DNA from: an uncultured bacterium
GTDB lineage: Bacteria > Vulcanimicrobiota > Xenobia > Xenobiales > Xenobiaceae
Length of the DNA: 62,508 nucleotides
NCBI GenBank assembly: GCA_934636825.1
Contig: CAKUBG010000015.1
Location: 1 to 62,508, forward strand
Direction: 5' to 3'
The notes below the pieces were generated by a model. That model did no database searches and had not been told where the DNA came from. It saw nothing but the letters and a program-made list of their open reading frames with translations. Both the position numbers and the translations under genes were made by a program. Positions within the stretch are counted from its first letter, which is position 1. The number at the start of each line of letters is the position of its first letter. This document shows, piece by piece, positions 27,209 to 34,632 of the stretch.

Positions 27209-27730
27209 ATGCGCAAACGCTTTTCAATTTTTGTAATAGTTTGCCTCAGTTTATTTACTTTATTGGCTTGCACCCAGTCTACCCAAGCTGGACAAGAAAA
27301 GAACTATGGCAAATTGCCCAAAATTACTGGCAAAAGTTACGACGGCAAAATGATTGACACTTCCAAATATGCGGGGAAAGTGCTGATTGTCGATTTTTGG
27401 GCTACTTGGTGCCCACCTTGTCGTAAAGAGATTCCAGGTTTTATCGCTTTACAGAGACAATATGGCTTAAAAGGATTGCAAGTTGTTGGTGTTTCTTTTG
27501 ACGACGAAGACGCTGATCACAAGCAATTTGCCAAACAACAAGGCTTAAACTATCCTTCCATTTTAGGTAAAGACAACGTAGCCGCTGTCCATGCTGTCGA
27601 GAAAAAAATCGGCGCCATTGAAGGTATTCCCACCACTCTTATCGTTGATCGCCAGGGCAATATCCGTTATGTCCATGTAGGTTATGCCGATAAGGCCGAG
27701 TTTGAAAAAATTATCAAAAAATATCTCTAA
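27209..27730 (+). CDS. TlpA/ResA-like thioredoxin lipoprotein
   Basis: A membrane-anchored thioredoxin-fold protein of 173 residues that would reduce or transfer thiols outside the cytoplasm, for example in cytochrome c or redox-enzyme maturation. I use the ATG at 27209 with GGGAGGA upstream. It opens a lipoprotein signal ending LLAC (Cys 21). The active site is WATWCPPC (C68, C71), and the cis-proline segment EGIPTTLIVD is present. A longer frame from 27185 would disturb the signal peptide. It is monocistronic, with a strong terminator. No CcdA or cytochrome genes are nearby. Confidence 0.92.
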   Translation: MRKRFSIFVIVCLSLFTLLACTQSTQAGQEKNYGKLPKITGKSYDGKMIDTSKYAGKVLIVDFWATWCPPCRKEIPGFIALQRQYGLKGLQVVGVSFDDEDADHKQFAKQQGLNYPSILGKDNVAAVHAVEKKIGAIEGIPTTLIVDRQGNIRYVHVGYADKAEFEKIIKKYL

Positions 27731-27740
27731 GCCAACAAAA

Positions 27741-27782
27741 ATGCCCGCTCCCTTCGCAAAAGTGAAAGAGCGGGCATCTTTT
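27741..27782 (+). terminator. Terminator after the TlpA-like gene
   Basis: A perfect 10-bp GC-rich stem ATGCCCGCTC/GAGCGGGCAT, followed by CTTTTAT. It may also serve the converging gpmA gene. Confidence 0.85.
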
Positions 27783-27864
27783 ATAGCTATTCATCTAAAG
27801 CTGCACCACAGCTCGACTTTTCTTAAACAAAAAAAGCTAAGCGCTTGCAACTTAAGGCAAAATA

Positions 27865-28551
27865 TTACAGATAATATTTCTTTACGAAAGCCAAAGTCTT
27901 GTCATCGAGTTCGTAAACCAAAGGCTTGCCAGTAGGAATTTCTACATCCATGATCTCTTTGGTGCCGATATTTTCGATGTATTTTACCAAAGCTCTGATG
28001 CTGTTGCCGTGAGCAGCGATAATGCATTTTTTGCCAGCCAAGAGAGCGGGCTTAATATCGGAATTCCAGTAAGGAACTACACGGTCTACGGTATCAAGCA
28101 AGTGCTCGGTGCAAGGAAGCTGATCGGGAGTAAGATCTTTGTACTTAGGATCGTTACCAGGATAGCGCTCGTCGCTCTTATCTAATGCCGGAGGACGTAC
28201 ATCGGCACTGCGACGCCAAATGTGAACTTGCTCAGCACCGTATTTAGCGCGGGTTTCATCTTTGTTGAGACCTTGCAAGGCACCATAGTGACGCTCATTT
28301 AAGCGCCAGCTGTAGTGGATAGGAATGTTGCTCTCGCCGAGCTCGTTGAGGATAAGCTCCAAAGTGTGGTTGGCTCTCTTCAAAACGGAAGTAAAAGCTT
28401 CGTCAAAGGTAAAACCGTTAGCTTTGAGCAAACGACCGGCTTCCTGAGCCTCTTTGATGCCGTTTTCGCTAAGATCAACATCGGTCCAGCCGGTGAAACG
28501 GTTTTCTAAGTTCCACATGCTCTGGCCATGGCGCACCATAACAAGTTTCAT
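27865..28551 (-). CDS. gpmA: Phosphoglycerate mutase, 2,3-BPG dependent
   Basis: A 228-residue glycolytic enzyme that interconverts 3- and 2-phosphoglycerate. The phospho-accepting H8 is in VRHGQSMWN, E86 in LNERHYGALQGLNK and the second H181 in AAHGNSIRALVKY. I start it at 28551 because GAGGAG lies just upstream and relatives begin MKLV; a frame open to 28668 adds 39 unlikely residues. The length and the LNERHYG block separate it from the general histidine-phosphatase family. It converges on the TlpA-like gene. Confidence 0.96.
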   Translation of the reverse strand: MKLVMVRHGQSMWNLENRFTGWTDVDLSENGIKEAQEAGRLLKANGFTFDEAFTSVLKRANHTLELILNELGESNIPIHYSWRLNERHYGALQGLNKDETRAKYGAEQVHIWRRSADVRPPALDKSDERYPGNDPKYKDLTPDQLPCTEHLLDTVDRVVPYWNSDIKPALLAGKKCIIAAHGNSIRALVKYIENIGTKEIMDVEIPTGKPLVYELDDKTLAFVKKYYL

Positions 28552-28827
28552 GGTAAAAAACTCCTCTAAAAAGAATATTTGTAAACTGACAGGGGCTCCA
28601 ATACGACCAAAAGTTAGCCAAAACCTGCCGATTATTTTTCTTAGTGAAAGCTCAGCCTTATACTCCACCGCTTAGTGGCAGTTTTTTCTACTAGCCGAAC
28701 CGAATTATTTAAGCAGGACAAAAAATCAACTCTGCCAAAATTTTCTAGCGGCAGCTTGACTCATTTATCGGATCAGCGCCATTTTATCTCTTTGCGCTTT
28801 AAGAGCGCGATTAAGGCGGCGTTTTTT

Positions 28828-29799
28828 ATGCGTATAGCTATCGGAACAACTCACGGAGTGATAGTCCTAAAAGAAGGACAAACCGAAATAGATACCTGGA
28901 CTTTGGTGTCCCACGCCCATCAAGCACGCAATATTCAGGCTATTTTGACCGATCCGCGCGGTTCCATTTTGGCTGCCTCTTCGCAAGGCTCCATTCATAA
29001 AACCAAAGATGGCGAAAACTGGATGACTACCGTAGAAGGTTTGGATGGACTAAATATTACTGCCATAAGCTCTCACCCCAAGTCTCCTATGGTTATGTAT
29101 ATTGGTACTCAGCCGCCTTCAATTTACAAGAGCAAAACTGCCGGCTTGCGTTGGCAAAAGCTACCCAGTTTCAATCAACTTCCTAGTTCCGACAATTGGG
29201 TTTATCCGGTGCCGCCTTACCGCGCTTCTGTAACTAAATTGCGTCAACATCCACTCCACCCCAACGTAGTGTTTGCTTCAGTAGCTCAGGGCGGCTTTAT
29301 GGGCAGCTTAGATGGCGGCCTCACTTGGACAGAGCGCCCTGTCAGCGTAGGCAAAGAAGTAAATGATTTTGCCATTCATGCTCTAGCTCCCAATCGTATT
29401 TTCTCAGCTACTTCAGCCGGTCTCTTCCGCTCTAACGATTTGGGCTCAACTTGGGAGCAGCTCGAACACGGTTTGCCCTACACTTTTGCCCGCCGCGTGG
29501 CTATTGCCCCTTACAATCCCAATTTAATTATGGCCAGCTTAAGCCAGATGCGCGACGACAGCGGAGCCCAAATTATCGTTTGCTCCCAAGATGGCGGCGA
29601 CACTTGGCAAGTTAAAAATGTCGGTTTGCCTTCCTTAACTAACCAGCGCATTACTTCAATTAGCGCTTTGAAAGATAACATTTTCGCTTTTTCCACTTTG
29701 ACTGGCAACGTTTATTTAACTACTAACGGCGGTGATTTGTGGAGAGCCATCTACTTAAGCAGAAACACCATTAACATTATTCAGCTTATGCCCAACTAA
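28828..29799 (+). CDS. Beta-propeller (BNR/Ycf48-like) protein
   Basis: A 323-residue protein made of repeated units ending in Asp-box-like motifs (KTKDGENW, KSKTAGLRW, GSLDGGLTW, RSNDLGSTW, CSQDGGDTW, LTTNGGDLW), as in sialidase/BNR and Ycf48/HCF136-type propellers. I use the ATG at 28828 (MRIAIGTTHG) with AAGGCGGCG upstream; the frame is open from 28675, but that segment looks non-coding. No signal peptide is seen, so it is probably cytoplasmic. It lacks a sialidase catalytic signature, so a scaffold or binding role is more likely. A terminator follows. Confidence 0.8.
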   Translation: MRIAIGTTHGVIVLKEGQTEIDTWTLVSHAHQARNIQAILTDPRGSILAASSQGSIHKTKDGENWMTTVEGLDGLNITAISSHPKSPMVMYIGTQPPSIYKSKTAGLRWQKLPSFNQLPSSDNWVYPVPPYRASVTKLRQHPLHPNVVFASVAQGGFMGSLDGGLTWTERPVSVGKEVNDFAIHALAPNRIFSATSAGLFRSNDLGSTWEQLEHGLPYTFARRVAIAPYNPNLIMASLSQMRDDSGAQIIVCSQDGGDTWQVKNVGLPSLTNQRITSISALKDNIFAFSTLTGNVYLTTNGGDLWRAIYLSRNTINIIQLMPN

Positions 29800-29831
29800 A
29801 TTGCCGAGCTTTTAGGTAAACACAATTTAGC

Positions 29832-29878
29832 AAGTCTGCACAATTAAAATATTTAATTATGCAGGCTTTTTTATTTTC
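29832..29878 (+). terminator. Terminator after the beta-propeller gene
   Basis: The stem AAGTCTGCA-c-AATTAAA with TTTAATT-a-TGCAGGCTT is followed by TTTTTATTTT on the plus strand. Confidence 0.85.
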
Positions 29879-29926
29879 AGTGTAAAAGTTAGGCTTCCGA
29901 TTTTAATACTGTACAGGTGAAAAAGA

Positions 29927-31156
29927 ATGTCCGTTTTACGTCCCTTCCGCGCTTTACGTCCCCATCCTAAGTATGTGGCTCAAGTTGCCGAAGTTCCTTA
30001 CGATGTAGTAGATCGCAAAGAAGCCAAAGCTTTAGGTGAAGGTCATCCTTTGAGCTTTATTCACGTTTCTCGCGCCGAAATCGATCTTCCCGATTCCGTA
30101 GACGCCTACGATCCTTCCGTCTATGCCAAAGCTGCCGAGAACCTTAAGAAGCTCTGTGACGAAGGCGCTCTTTTCTTAGATGAAACTCCCGCTGTTTACG
30201 TATACCAGCAGCAAATGGGCGACCACGTCCAGACCGGTATTGCCGCCACCTTCTCCGTAGATGAGTATGACAACAACCTCATCAAAAAGCACGAGAAGAC
30301 CCGCAAAGCTAAAGAAGATGATCGCACCAACCATATCATCACCACCAAAGCTCAGACCGGCCCCGTTTTCCTCACTTACAAAGCTCGCCCCGAAATTGAC
30401 GCTATTGTCAATAAAGTGATCGCCACCGAGCCTTTATATAATTTTGTTGCTCCCGATGGCATTCGTCACACCGCTTGGAAATTGGAAAATTGCCAAGACT
30501 TAGTTGAAGAATTTGCTAAGATCCCTGCTCTTTACATTGCCGACGGACACCACCGCGCCGCTTCCGCCAGCCGTACCAGAGCCAAACTTCGCTCCGAAGA
30601 TCCCAACTGGAAGGGCACCGAAGCTGCCAACTTCTTCTTGGCCGTAGCTTTCCCTGACGATCAGCTTAAGATCATGGCTTACAACCGCGTAGTGGCCGAT
30701 TTAAATAACCACAGCGAAGAAGACTTCTTAGCCGAGCTCAAGAAGGTTGTACCTGTAGCCGAAAATGCTTCTCCAGAGCCTCAGAAAGACGGTCACGTCA
30801 GCATATACTTAGGCAAAAAGTGGTACGATCTCGACCTTACTCCTCTTAAAGAGAAAGCTGCCACTCCCGCTCAGAAGTTGGACGCTGCTGTCTTGCAAGA
30901 CAACGTGCTCAATCCTTTGTTAGCCATCGACGATCCTCGTACCAACGAGCGTATCGACTTTGTGGGCGGTATTCGCGGTACTGGCGAATTGGTTAAGAGA
31001 GTAGATGAAGGTCGCGCCCAAGTCGCTTTCTCTATGCGTCCAGTCAGCTTAAAAGAGCTCATGGACATTGCCGACGCCGGCGAAATTATGCCTCCTAAGT
31101 CCACTTGGTTCGAGCCCAAATTGCGCGACTCTATCGTCAACCACGCTTTGGCTTAA
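29927..31156 (+). CDS. DUF1015 family protein
   Basis: A 409-residue cytoplasmic protein of the DUF1015 family, which has no settled function (a link to serine or ATP metabolism has been proposed). The N-terminus PFRALRPHPKYVAQVAEVPYDVV and the central ADGHHRAASASRTRAKL are family hallmarks. Codon use is strongly biased and GC-rich at third positions compared with its neighbours, like that of adhE and alaS, which suggests high expression. An AGGTGA-type ribosome site precedes the ATG. It is monocistronic, with hairpins at 31171-31196 and 31213-31245 downstream. Confidence 0.9.
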   Translation: MSVLRPFRALRPHPKYVAQVAEVPYDVVDRKEAKALGEGHPLSFIHVSRAEIDLPDSVDAYDPSVYAKAAENLKKLCDEGALFLDETPAVYVYQQQMGDHVQTGIAATFSVDEYDNNLIKKHEKTRKAKEDDRTNHIITTKAQTGPVFLTYKARPEIDAIVNKVIATEPLYNFVAPDGIRHTAWKLENCQDLVEEFAKIPALYIADGHHRAASASRTRAKLRSEDPNWKGTEAANFFLAVAFPDDQLKIMAYNRVVADLNNHSEEDFLAELKKVVPVAENASPEPQKDGHVSIYLGKKWYDLDLTPLKEKAATPAQKLDAAVLQDNVLNPLLAIDDPRTNERIDFVGGIRGTGELVKRVDEGRAQVAFSMRPVSLKELMDIADAGEIMPPKSTWFEPKLRDSIVNHALA

Positions 31157-31212
31157 TATGTAGACAATGCGTTTAGCGATAAGCTGGGCGCTAAACATAT
31201 GATATAGACAAG

Positions 31213-31250
31213 ATCCCTTCCGCAGCAAAAAACTGCCGGAGGGATTTTTT
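31213..31250 (+). terminator. Terminator after the DUF1015 gene
   Basis: The stem ATCCCTTCCGCAG/CTGCCGGAGGGAT (two mismatches) is followed by TTTTTTGTTT. An extra hairpin, GTTTAGCG/CGCTAAAC, lies at 31171-31196 just upstream. Confidence 0.85.
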
Positions 31251-31285
31251 GTTTGTACATAGAGCACTACACAGCAACACAACGA

Positions 31286-31313
31286 ATGCTAGTCAACTGC
31301 TATTGACTAGCAT
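31286..31313. repeat. Perfect 11-bp inverted repeat
   Basis: ATGCTAGTCAA (31286-31296) and its exact complement TTGACTAGCAT (31303-31313) are separated by six bases. The right arm is also the first unit of the direct-repeat cluster that follows. Confidence 0.8.
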
Positions 31314-31360
31314 TGACTAAGATGACTAGCATTAACTAGAATGACTAGAGTTGACTAAAT
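31304..31360. repeat. Three 19-bp tandem repeats built from TGACTA half-units
   Basis: The motif TGACTA(G/A), once TAACTAG, starts at 31304, 31314, 31323, 31333, 31342 and 31352, so the spacing alternates 10 and 9 bp and three 19-bp units result. Units 1 and 2 begin TGACTAGCATT. The cluster overlaps the broken 5' end of a winged-helix remnant. It could be a cluster of protein-binding sites. Confidence 0.8.
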
Positions 31361-31480
31361 ATTTTGCTTGGAGTCAGCCAAACTACTTCAAGCAGAATTT
31401 TAAAGCAAATGATACATAAAGGACTTATCAAACAAGAACGCTTAGGGCGTAAGGCTATATATAAAGCAACAAAAAGTTAA
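31355..31480 (+). pseudogene. C-terminal remnant of a winged-helix protein
   Basis: In frame with the stop at 31478, 41 residues read as the end of a winged-helix DNA-binding domain (LLGVSQTTSSRILKQ, then HKGLIKQERLGRKAIYKAT). The recognition helix and the wing (E-R-x-G-R-K-A-x-Y) are plain. An in-frame TGA at 31352 cuts it off from anything upstream, and the 5' part lies in the repeat cluster. Relatives occur at the C-termini of Fic and AlbA-type ATPase proteins and in small regulators, so the parent cannot be named. Confidence 0.55.
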
Positions 31481-31496
31481 GTACACAGAATAAAAG

Positions 31497-31541
31497 CACC
31501 CTCTTAGCCGGTTTATCCAGTAAAGAGGGTACATAGCGTTA
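31497..31541 (-). terminator. Terminator after the cupin gene
   Basis: On the minus strand ACCCTCTT pairs with AAGAGGGT around a long loop and is followed by GCTTTTATT, just past the cupin stop. Confidence 0.65.
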
Positions 31542-31547
31542 CATTTT

Positions 31548-32000
31548 TTAACGATACTGTTCGTCAGTAACTGGTTCTAGCCAGTCGGTTTTGTTGTTTG
31601 GTAAGTTTGTTTCTACTGAAATATGAGCAAACTCGCTATCGGGAGCGGCGCCGTGCCAGTGTTTGACATTGGGAGGAATACGCACGACATCGCCGCGCTT
31701 GAGAATTTGTATTTCTTGGCCTTCAGCTTGATAGCGCCCTTCTCCGGCTGTCACTAATAGAATCTGACCGCCGCTGTGTTTGTGCCAGTGAGTTCTAGCC
31801 CCTTTATCAAAAGTTACATTGGCTATAGAGGAATGCCAAATATCATCATTAGCGCTCAACCTAGTCAAATAAGTCGTTCCAGTAAAATACTTGTTGAATG
31901 GGTTCAAGTCGCCTTTGCTAAAAGGCTGTTCTAATTCTTGAGCCATAGCCACTCCTCCACAAAGCAGAAATAGAGCTGTAGCAGCAATAAATTTTTTCAT
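31548..32000 (-). CDS. Exported cupin-domain protein
   Basis: A 150-residue protein with a Sec signal peptide (MKKFIAATALFLLCGGVAMA, cleavage before Q-E). The single cupin domain has the metal-binding histidines RTHWHKHSGGQ and the second motif IPPNVKHWHGA. I use the ATG at 32000, preceded by GGAAGGAT, not the longer frame from 32039. Cupins of this type often sit with carboxymuconolactone-decarboxylase-like and flavodoxin-like genes, as they do here, but an IS remnant now lies between it and those genes, so co-transcription may be lost. The substrate is unknown. Confidence 0.88.
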   Translation of the reverse strand: MKKFIAATALFLLCGGVAMAQELEQPFSKGDLNPFNKYFTGTTYLTRLSANDDIWHSSIANVTFDKGARTHWHKHSGGQILLVTAGEGRYQAEGQEIQILKRGDVVRIPPNVKHWHGAAPDSEFAHISVETNLPNNKTDWLEPVTDEQYR

Positions 32001-32034
32001 AAATATAAATCCTTCCGACTGTAGTAGGCGGAAC

Positions 32035-32353
32035 CCCACTGTCTTTAGGCGGTGGGAGGAGCCTTGTAAAAAAAGACGAATCCGTTTAGCTGTAAAAACT
32101 GTGGCTACAAATCAAATGATGACCGTATTGGAGCTATGAATCTGTATCACATGGGGGTAAACTATCTTAGAGATAGTCAAGTACCTGATACAGTTACAGT
32201 CGAGTAAATCTCTGCTGTAAAGGGTGTTGTCAACCACCCTACGATGTAACGCCACCTTAGATAGCGATACTTAAGGAATAAAAGTCGGAGGGGTAACCCG
32301 TTACCACGACTGGGCAGTTACAAGCCCATTACCTTTAGGTGATGGGTAGTTGA
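32035..32353 (+). mobile_element. Deleted IS200/IS605-type element
   Basis: An internally deleted insertion sequence. The left hairpin (CCCACTG/CGGTGGG, 32035-32056) and the right hairpin (CCCAT-T-ACC/GGT-G-ATGGG, 32325-32346, ending near TAGTTGAC) are both of the kind found at IS200/IS605 ends. Between them remain the last codons of tnpB and the 3' non-coding region of about 145 bp that in intact elements gives the TnpB guide RNA. No tnpA is left. It sits inside an otherwise co-directional gene set (flavodoxin, CMD, cupin), in opposite orientation. The exact ends cannot be fixed by reading. Confidence 0.75.
32070..32207 (+). pseudogene. tnpB: tnpB 3' remnant (C-terminal zinc-finger half)
   Basis: Forty-five codons end at TAA 32205-32207. 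They read SCKNCGYKSNDDRIGAMN, then HMGVNYLRDSQ, matching the C-terminal zinc-ribbon and RuvC III end of TnpB (second CxxC pair plus the N-x-D-x-x-G/A-x-x-N block). An in-frame stop lies at 32067-32069, and nearly all of the gene is missing. No active nuclease can be made from it, but the sequence after it could still be transcribed as a guide-RNA scaffold. Confidence 0.8.
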
Positions 32354-32366
32354 CAGTATTTCTCCT

Positions 32367-33200
32367 CTACTTAAGATCGAGTTCTTTAAGCGCTTTCAAA
32401 GAAGCCAGCGCATTAGGGAAGCCGACGTAGGGTAAGCACTGAATAATAGCTGCCGTCACTTCTTCTTTAGTGTTGCCAGCTTTAATAGCACCTTGAATGT
32501 GGCTTTTAAGTACAGACGTTTGACCATTAGTTACTAATACGGCAATAGTCATCAGTTCACGAGTTTTCAAATCTAAGCCACGGCGCGTGTAAATATCGCC
32601 AAAGCAAAATTCAGTCAAAAATCTAGCTACTTCAGAGCCCATATCATTAGGTAAACCGGTCATAGCTTCAGCGATTTCGTTGCCATAAAGAGGCTCTTGA
32701 ATAGCTGCGCCTTTTTCGTGGCGGTTTTCTTCTGTTACGGTAGCACTAGCAGTAAGTTTACTTTCCAAGCCTCGCTCTTTAACAACTTCGTTAAAGACGC
32801 CAATAGCGTTGAGAGTTTTGGGGAAACCGATAAAAGGCGCACACTGATAGATAATTTCACGCAGCTCAACAGGCTTAACGCCAGCATTTAAAGCGGCATT
32901 TAAATGGGCTTTAAGCTGAGGCAAAGTTTGCTGAGCTGTTAAAGAAGTAACAGTAAGCATTTCTCTAGTTTTCATATCTAGTTGGCCAACAGTAAAAACT
33001 TCGCCGAAAATATATTTTTGCAAAATATCCATAAATTCAGCGTCTTTACCAGTATTAGGCTGCCACTGACGACAAAAAAGTTCTGTGTAAGTTTGTTTGC
33101 AAATATCAGTCCTAGTCATATTATCCCTCGCTTCGTCAGCTAAAGCTAAACCTGTATGCACTAAACAAAAAGCAATGAGAAAAGTACATAATTTTTTCAC
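32367..33200 (-). CDS. Exported double carboxymuconolactone-decarboxylase-like protein
   Basis: A 277-residue protein with a signal peptide (MKKLCTFLIAFCLVHTGLALA) and two AhpD/CMD-like helical domains in tandem (TREMLTVTSLTAQQTLPQLKAHLNAALNAG and TRELMTIAVLVTNGQTSVLKSHIQGAIKAG, each followed by Q-C-x-P-x-x-G-F-P). The single Cys in each domain replaces the CxxC of AhpD, so a disulfide reductase role is unlikely. It starts at a GTG with GAGGAAG. It follows the flavodoxin-like gene by 18 bp and shares its promoter. Confidence 0.88.
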   Translation of the reverse strand: MKKLCTFLIAFCLVHTGLALADEARDNMTRTDICKQTYTELFCRQWQPNTGKDAEFMDILQKYIFGEVFTVGQLDMKTREMLTVTSLTAQQTLPQLKAHLNAALNAGVKPVELREIIYQCAPFIGFPKTLNAIGVFNEVVKERGLESKLTASATVTEENRHEKGAAIQEPLYGNEIAEAMTGLPNDMGSEVARFLTEFCFGDIYTRRGLDLKTRELMTIAVLVTNGQTSVLKSHIQGAIKAGNTKEEVTAAIIQCLPYVGFPNALASLKALKELDLK

Positions 33201-33218
33201 GCTGTGTCTTCCTCTAGC

Positions 33219-33875
33219 TTAAACTCTTTTGCCTAATTCATAAGCTTGCTGCGGATATTCGGTATTTTTGACGCTACCTTCAGGCCAAACACCAGGGGCA
33301 ATAACCATGCCTGAATTGCTCCAACCCAAATAATCTAAAAGCACTTCATAATGATTAATAATAGGCTGAGCGTCTTTGGAAGAAGTATTGGCATAAGTCA
33401 TCAACAATGCAGCTTTTTTTGGCACGTGAATTTGGCCATTGATGGCATAAAATCTATCGATCACAGCTTTAAGCTGAGCGGAAATTCCGAAGTAATACAT
33501 TGGCGTAGCGAAAACTACCATGTCGGCATTAATAATATGCTCACGCACAAAATTAAAGTCGTCTTGGAAAACACAATCACCGTTCATGCCACAACGATTG
33601 CAAGCTATGCAAGGATGGACATTTTTAGAAGCTGCATCAAAGCGAACTACAGTATGGCCAGCTTCCTTAGCACCCTTAATAAAATGCTCAGCTAAAGTAT
33701 TGGAATTGCCATTTTTCCTAGGACTGCCGGTTAATACCAAAATTTTCATTTTCTTTTTCTCCCCATTAGCCTTACTAGAATCTTGGCCGGAAAATAAAGC
33801 TGTGCCAGCAAAAGCACTGACAGCTACAGCCCCACCTACAGCCAACATTTTTTTCAGAAAATCACGTCTTTCCAT
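33219..33875 (-). CDS. Tat-exported flavodoxin-like NAD(P)H-FMN reductase
   Basis: A 218-residue flavoprotein. Residues 1-40 form a twin-arginine signal (ERRDFLKK, then a hydrophobic run), so it would be exported folded with FMN. The FMN-binding loop GSPRKNGNSNTL, a CIACNRCG cysteine patch and the ATPMYYF loop place it in the iron-sulfur-flavoprotein-like NADPH-FMN reductase group. The -10 box lies only seven bases before this ATG, so the message would be leaderless. A second ATG at 33749 (MKILVLTGSP), behind a strong GGGGAG, could give a cytoplasmic form without the signal. It is the first gene of the operon with the CMD gene. Confidence 0.88.
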   Translation of the reverse strand: MERRDFLKKMLAVGGAVAVSAFAGTALFSGQDSSKANGEKKKMKILVLTGSPRKNGNSNTLAEHFIKGAKEAGHTVVRFDAASKNVHPCIACNRCGMNGDCVFQDDFNFVREHIINADMVVFATPMYYFGISAQLKAVIDRFYAINGQIHVPKKAALLMTYANTSSKDAQPIINHYEVLLDYLGWSNSGMVIAPGVWPEGSVKNTEYPQQAYELGKRV

Positions 33876-33882
33876 GACTTGG

Positions 33883-33913
33883 ATTATACAGACCTAAAGT
33901 TACTTTAGGTCAA
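33883..33913 (-). promoter_or_regulatory. MerR-type promoter/operator of the flavodoxin operon
   Basis: On the minus strand TTGACC and a perfect TATAAT are separated by 19 bp. A perfect palindrome (GACCTAAAGT and ACTTTAGGTC with one central base, 33891-33911) overlaps the -35 box and fills the spacer. This is the SoxR/NmlR-like MerR arrangement. No MerR gene is adjacent; the only one in the window (18770-19600) has a different operator. Confidence 0.8.
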
Positions 33914-34026
33914 GAGCTATCGTAATTTTTTTACATGGCAATGGCCGTTTATGCTCAATATTTAATGTCTATTTAGACAAAGACCGCGCTATTTATGACA
34001 AGCTTTTGAAAAGGGATTAAAATACA

Positions 34027-34066
34027 AATTAGGCTTCGCTTTTGGAAAATAAAGTGAAGCCTAATT
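34027..34066 (-). terminator. Terminator after the orphan gene at 34.1 kb
   Basis: A long stem AATTAGGCTTCaCTTT/AAAGcGAAGCCTAATT with one mismatch is followed by TGTATTTT on the minus strand. Confidence 0.75.
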
Positions 34067-34100
34067 CAACTTAAAGTTGATTCAATATCGAGTGATTAAA

Positions 34101-34550
34101 TTACCATTGGTACTTATCAAACTCATCATCATCTAAAAGTTCTTTAATAAAAATACTGATGGACAAAACAGAGTCTGTGTCTAAATCATCTTCAAGCCAA
34201 TATCCCTCATCCGAACTCCAATCCTCATTCCAATCATCAAAACGTAATGAAGTGTCAATAAGAGTGGCTTCTTTCATAGACATACCTACATAAATTCCAT
34301 TTGGTAATTTTCCAGGAAATTCACCATCCACATATATTTTAAATAATTTATCTTTCGCAAAAAATAAATTTAAATGATTGTCACAGTGAATTATTTTCCA
34401 TTCTACTTGTGGAGTACAGCCCTTATTAGGCCAAATTTCAGTTGTATAACCACATTTAGCCAATTCAAGCTGCGTTTTTACGGTGTTAAAACTTGAAAGT
34501 AACATAAAATTACCTACGCCAACAAAGGGCACGATATTAGTATTTGTCAT
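34101..34550 (-). CDS. Orphan protein, possibly immunity-like
   Basis: A 149-residue, acidic, soluble protein I cannot name. Noticeable parts are PNGIYVGMSMKEA, the very acidic YWLEDDLDTDS and the beta strand VLSISIFIKELL, a combination often seen in small stand-alone proteins of polymorphic-toxin and immunity loci. It ends DKYQW, an Asp-x-x-Gln-aromatic end also found on the three membrane proteins at 13-16 kb. No toxin gene is next to it. The gene is AT-rich, lies between the flavodoxin operon and a 23-bp repeat array, and has its own terminator, which suits recent arrival. Confidence 0.65.
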   Translation of the reverse strand: MTNTNIVPFVGVGNFMLLSSFNTVKTQLELAKCGYTTEIWPNKGCTPQVEWKIIHCDNHLNLFFAKDKLFKIYVDGEFPGKLPNGIYVGMSMKEATLIDTSLRFDDWNEDWSSDEGYWLEDDLDTDSVLSISIFIKELLDDDEFDKYQW

Positions 34551-34632
34551 TTTTCACAACCTTGACGTTGCATTAGGATTAGCCTCCCCTAGCAAAAATA
34601 TTCGCCGATATTTAATACCGCAATTTTAGCGT

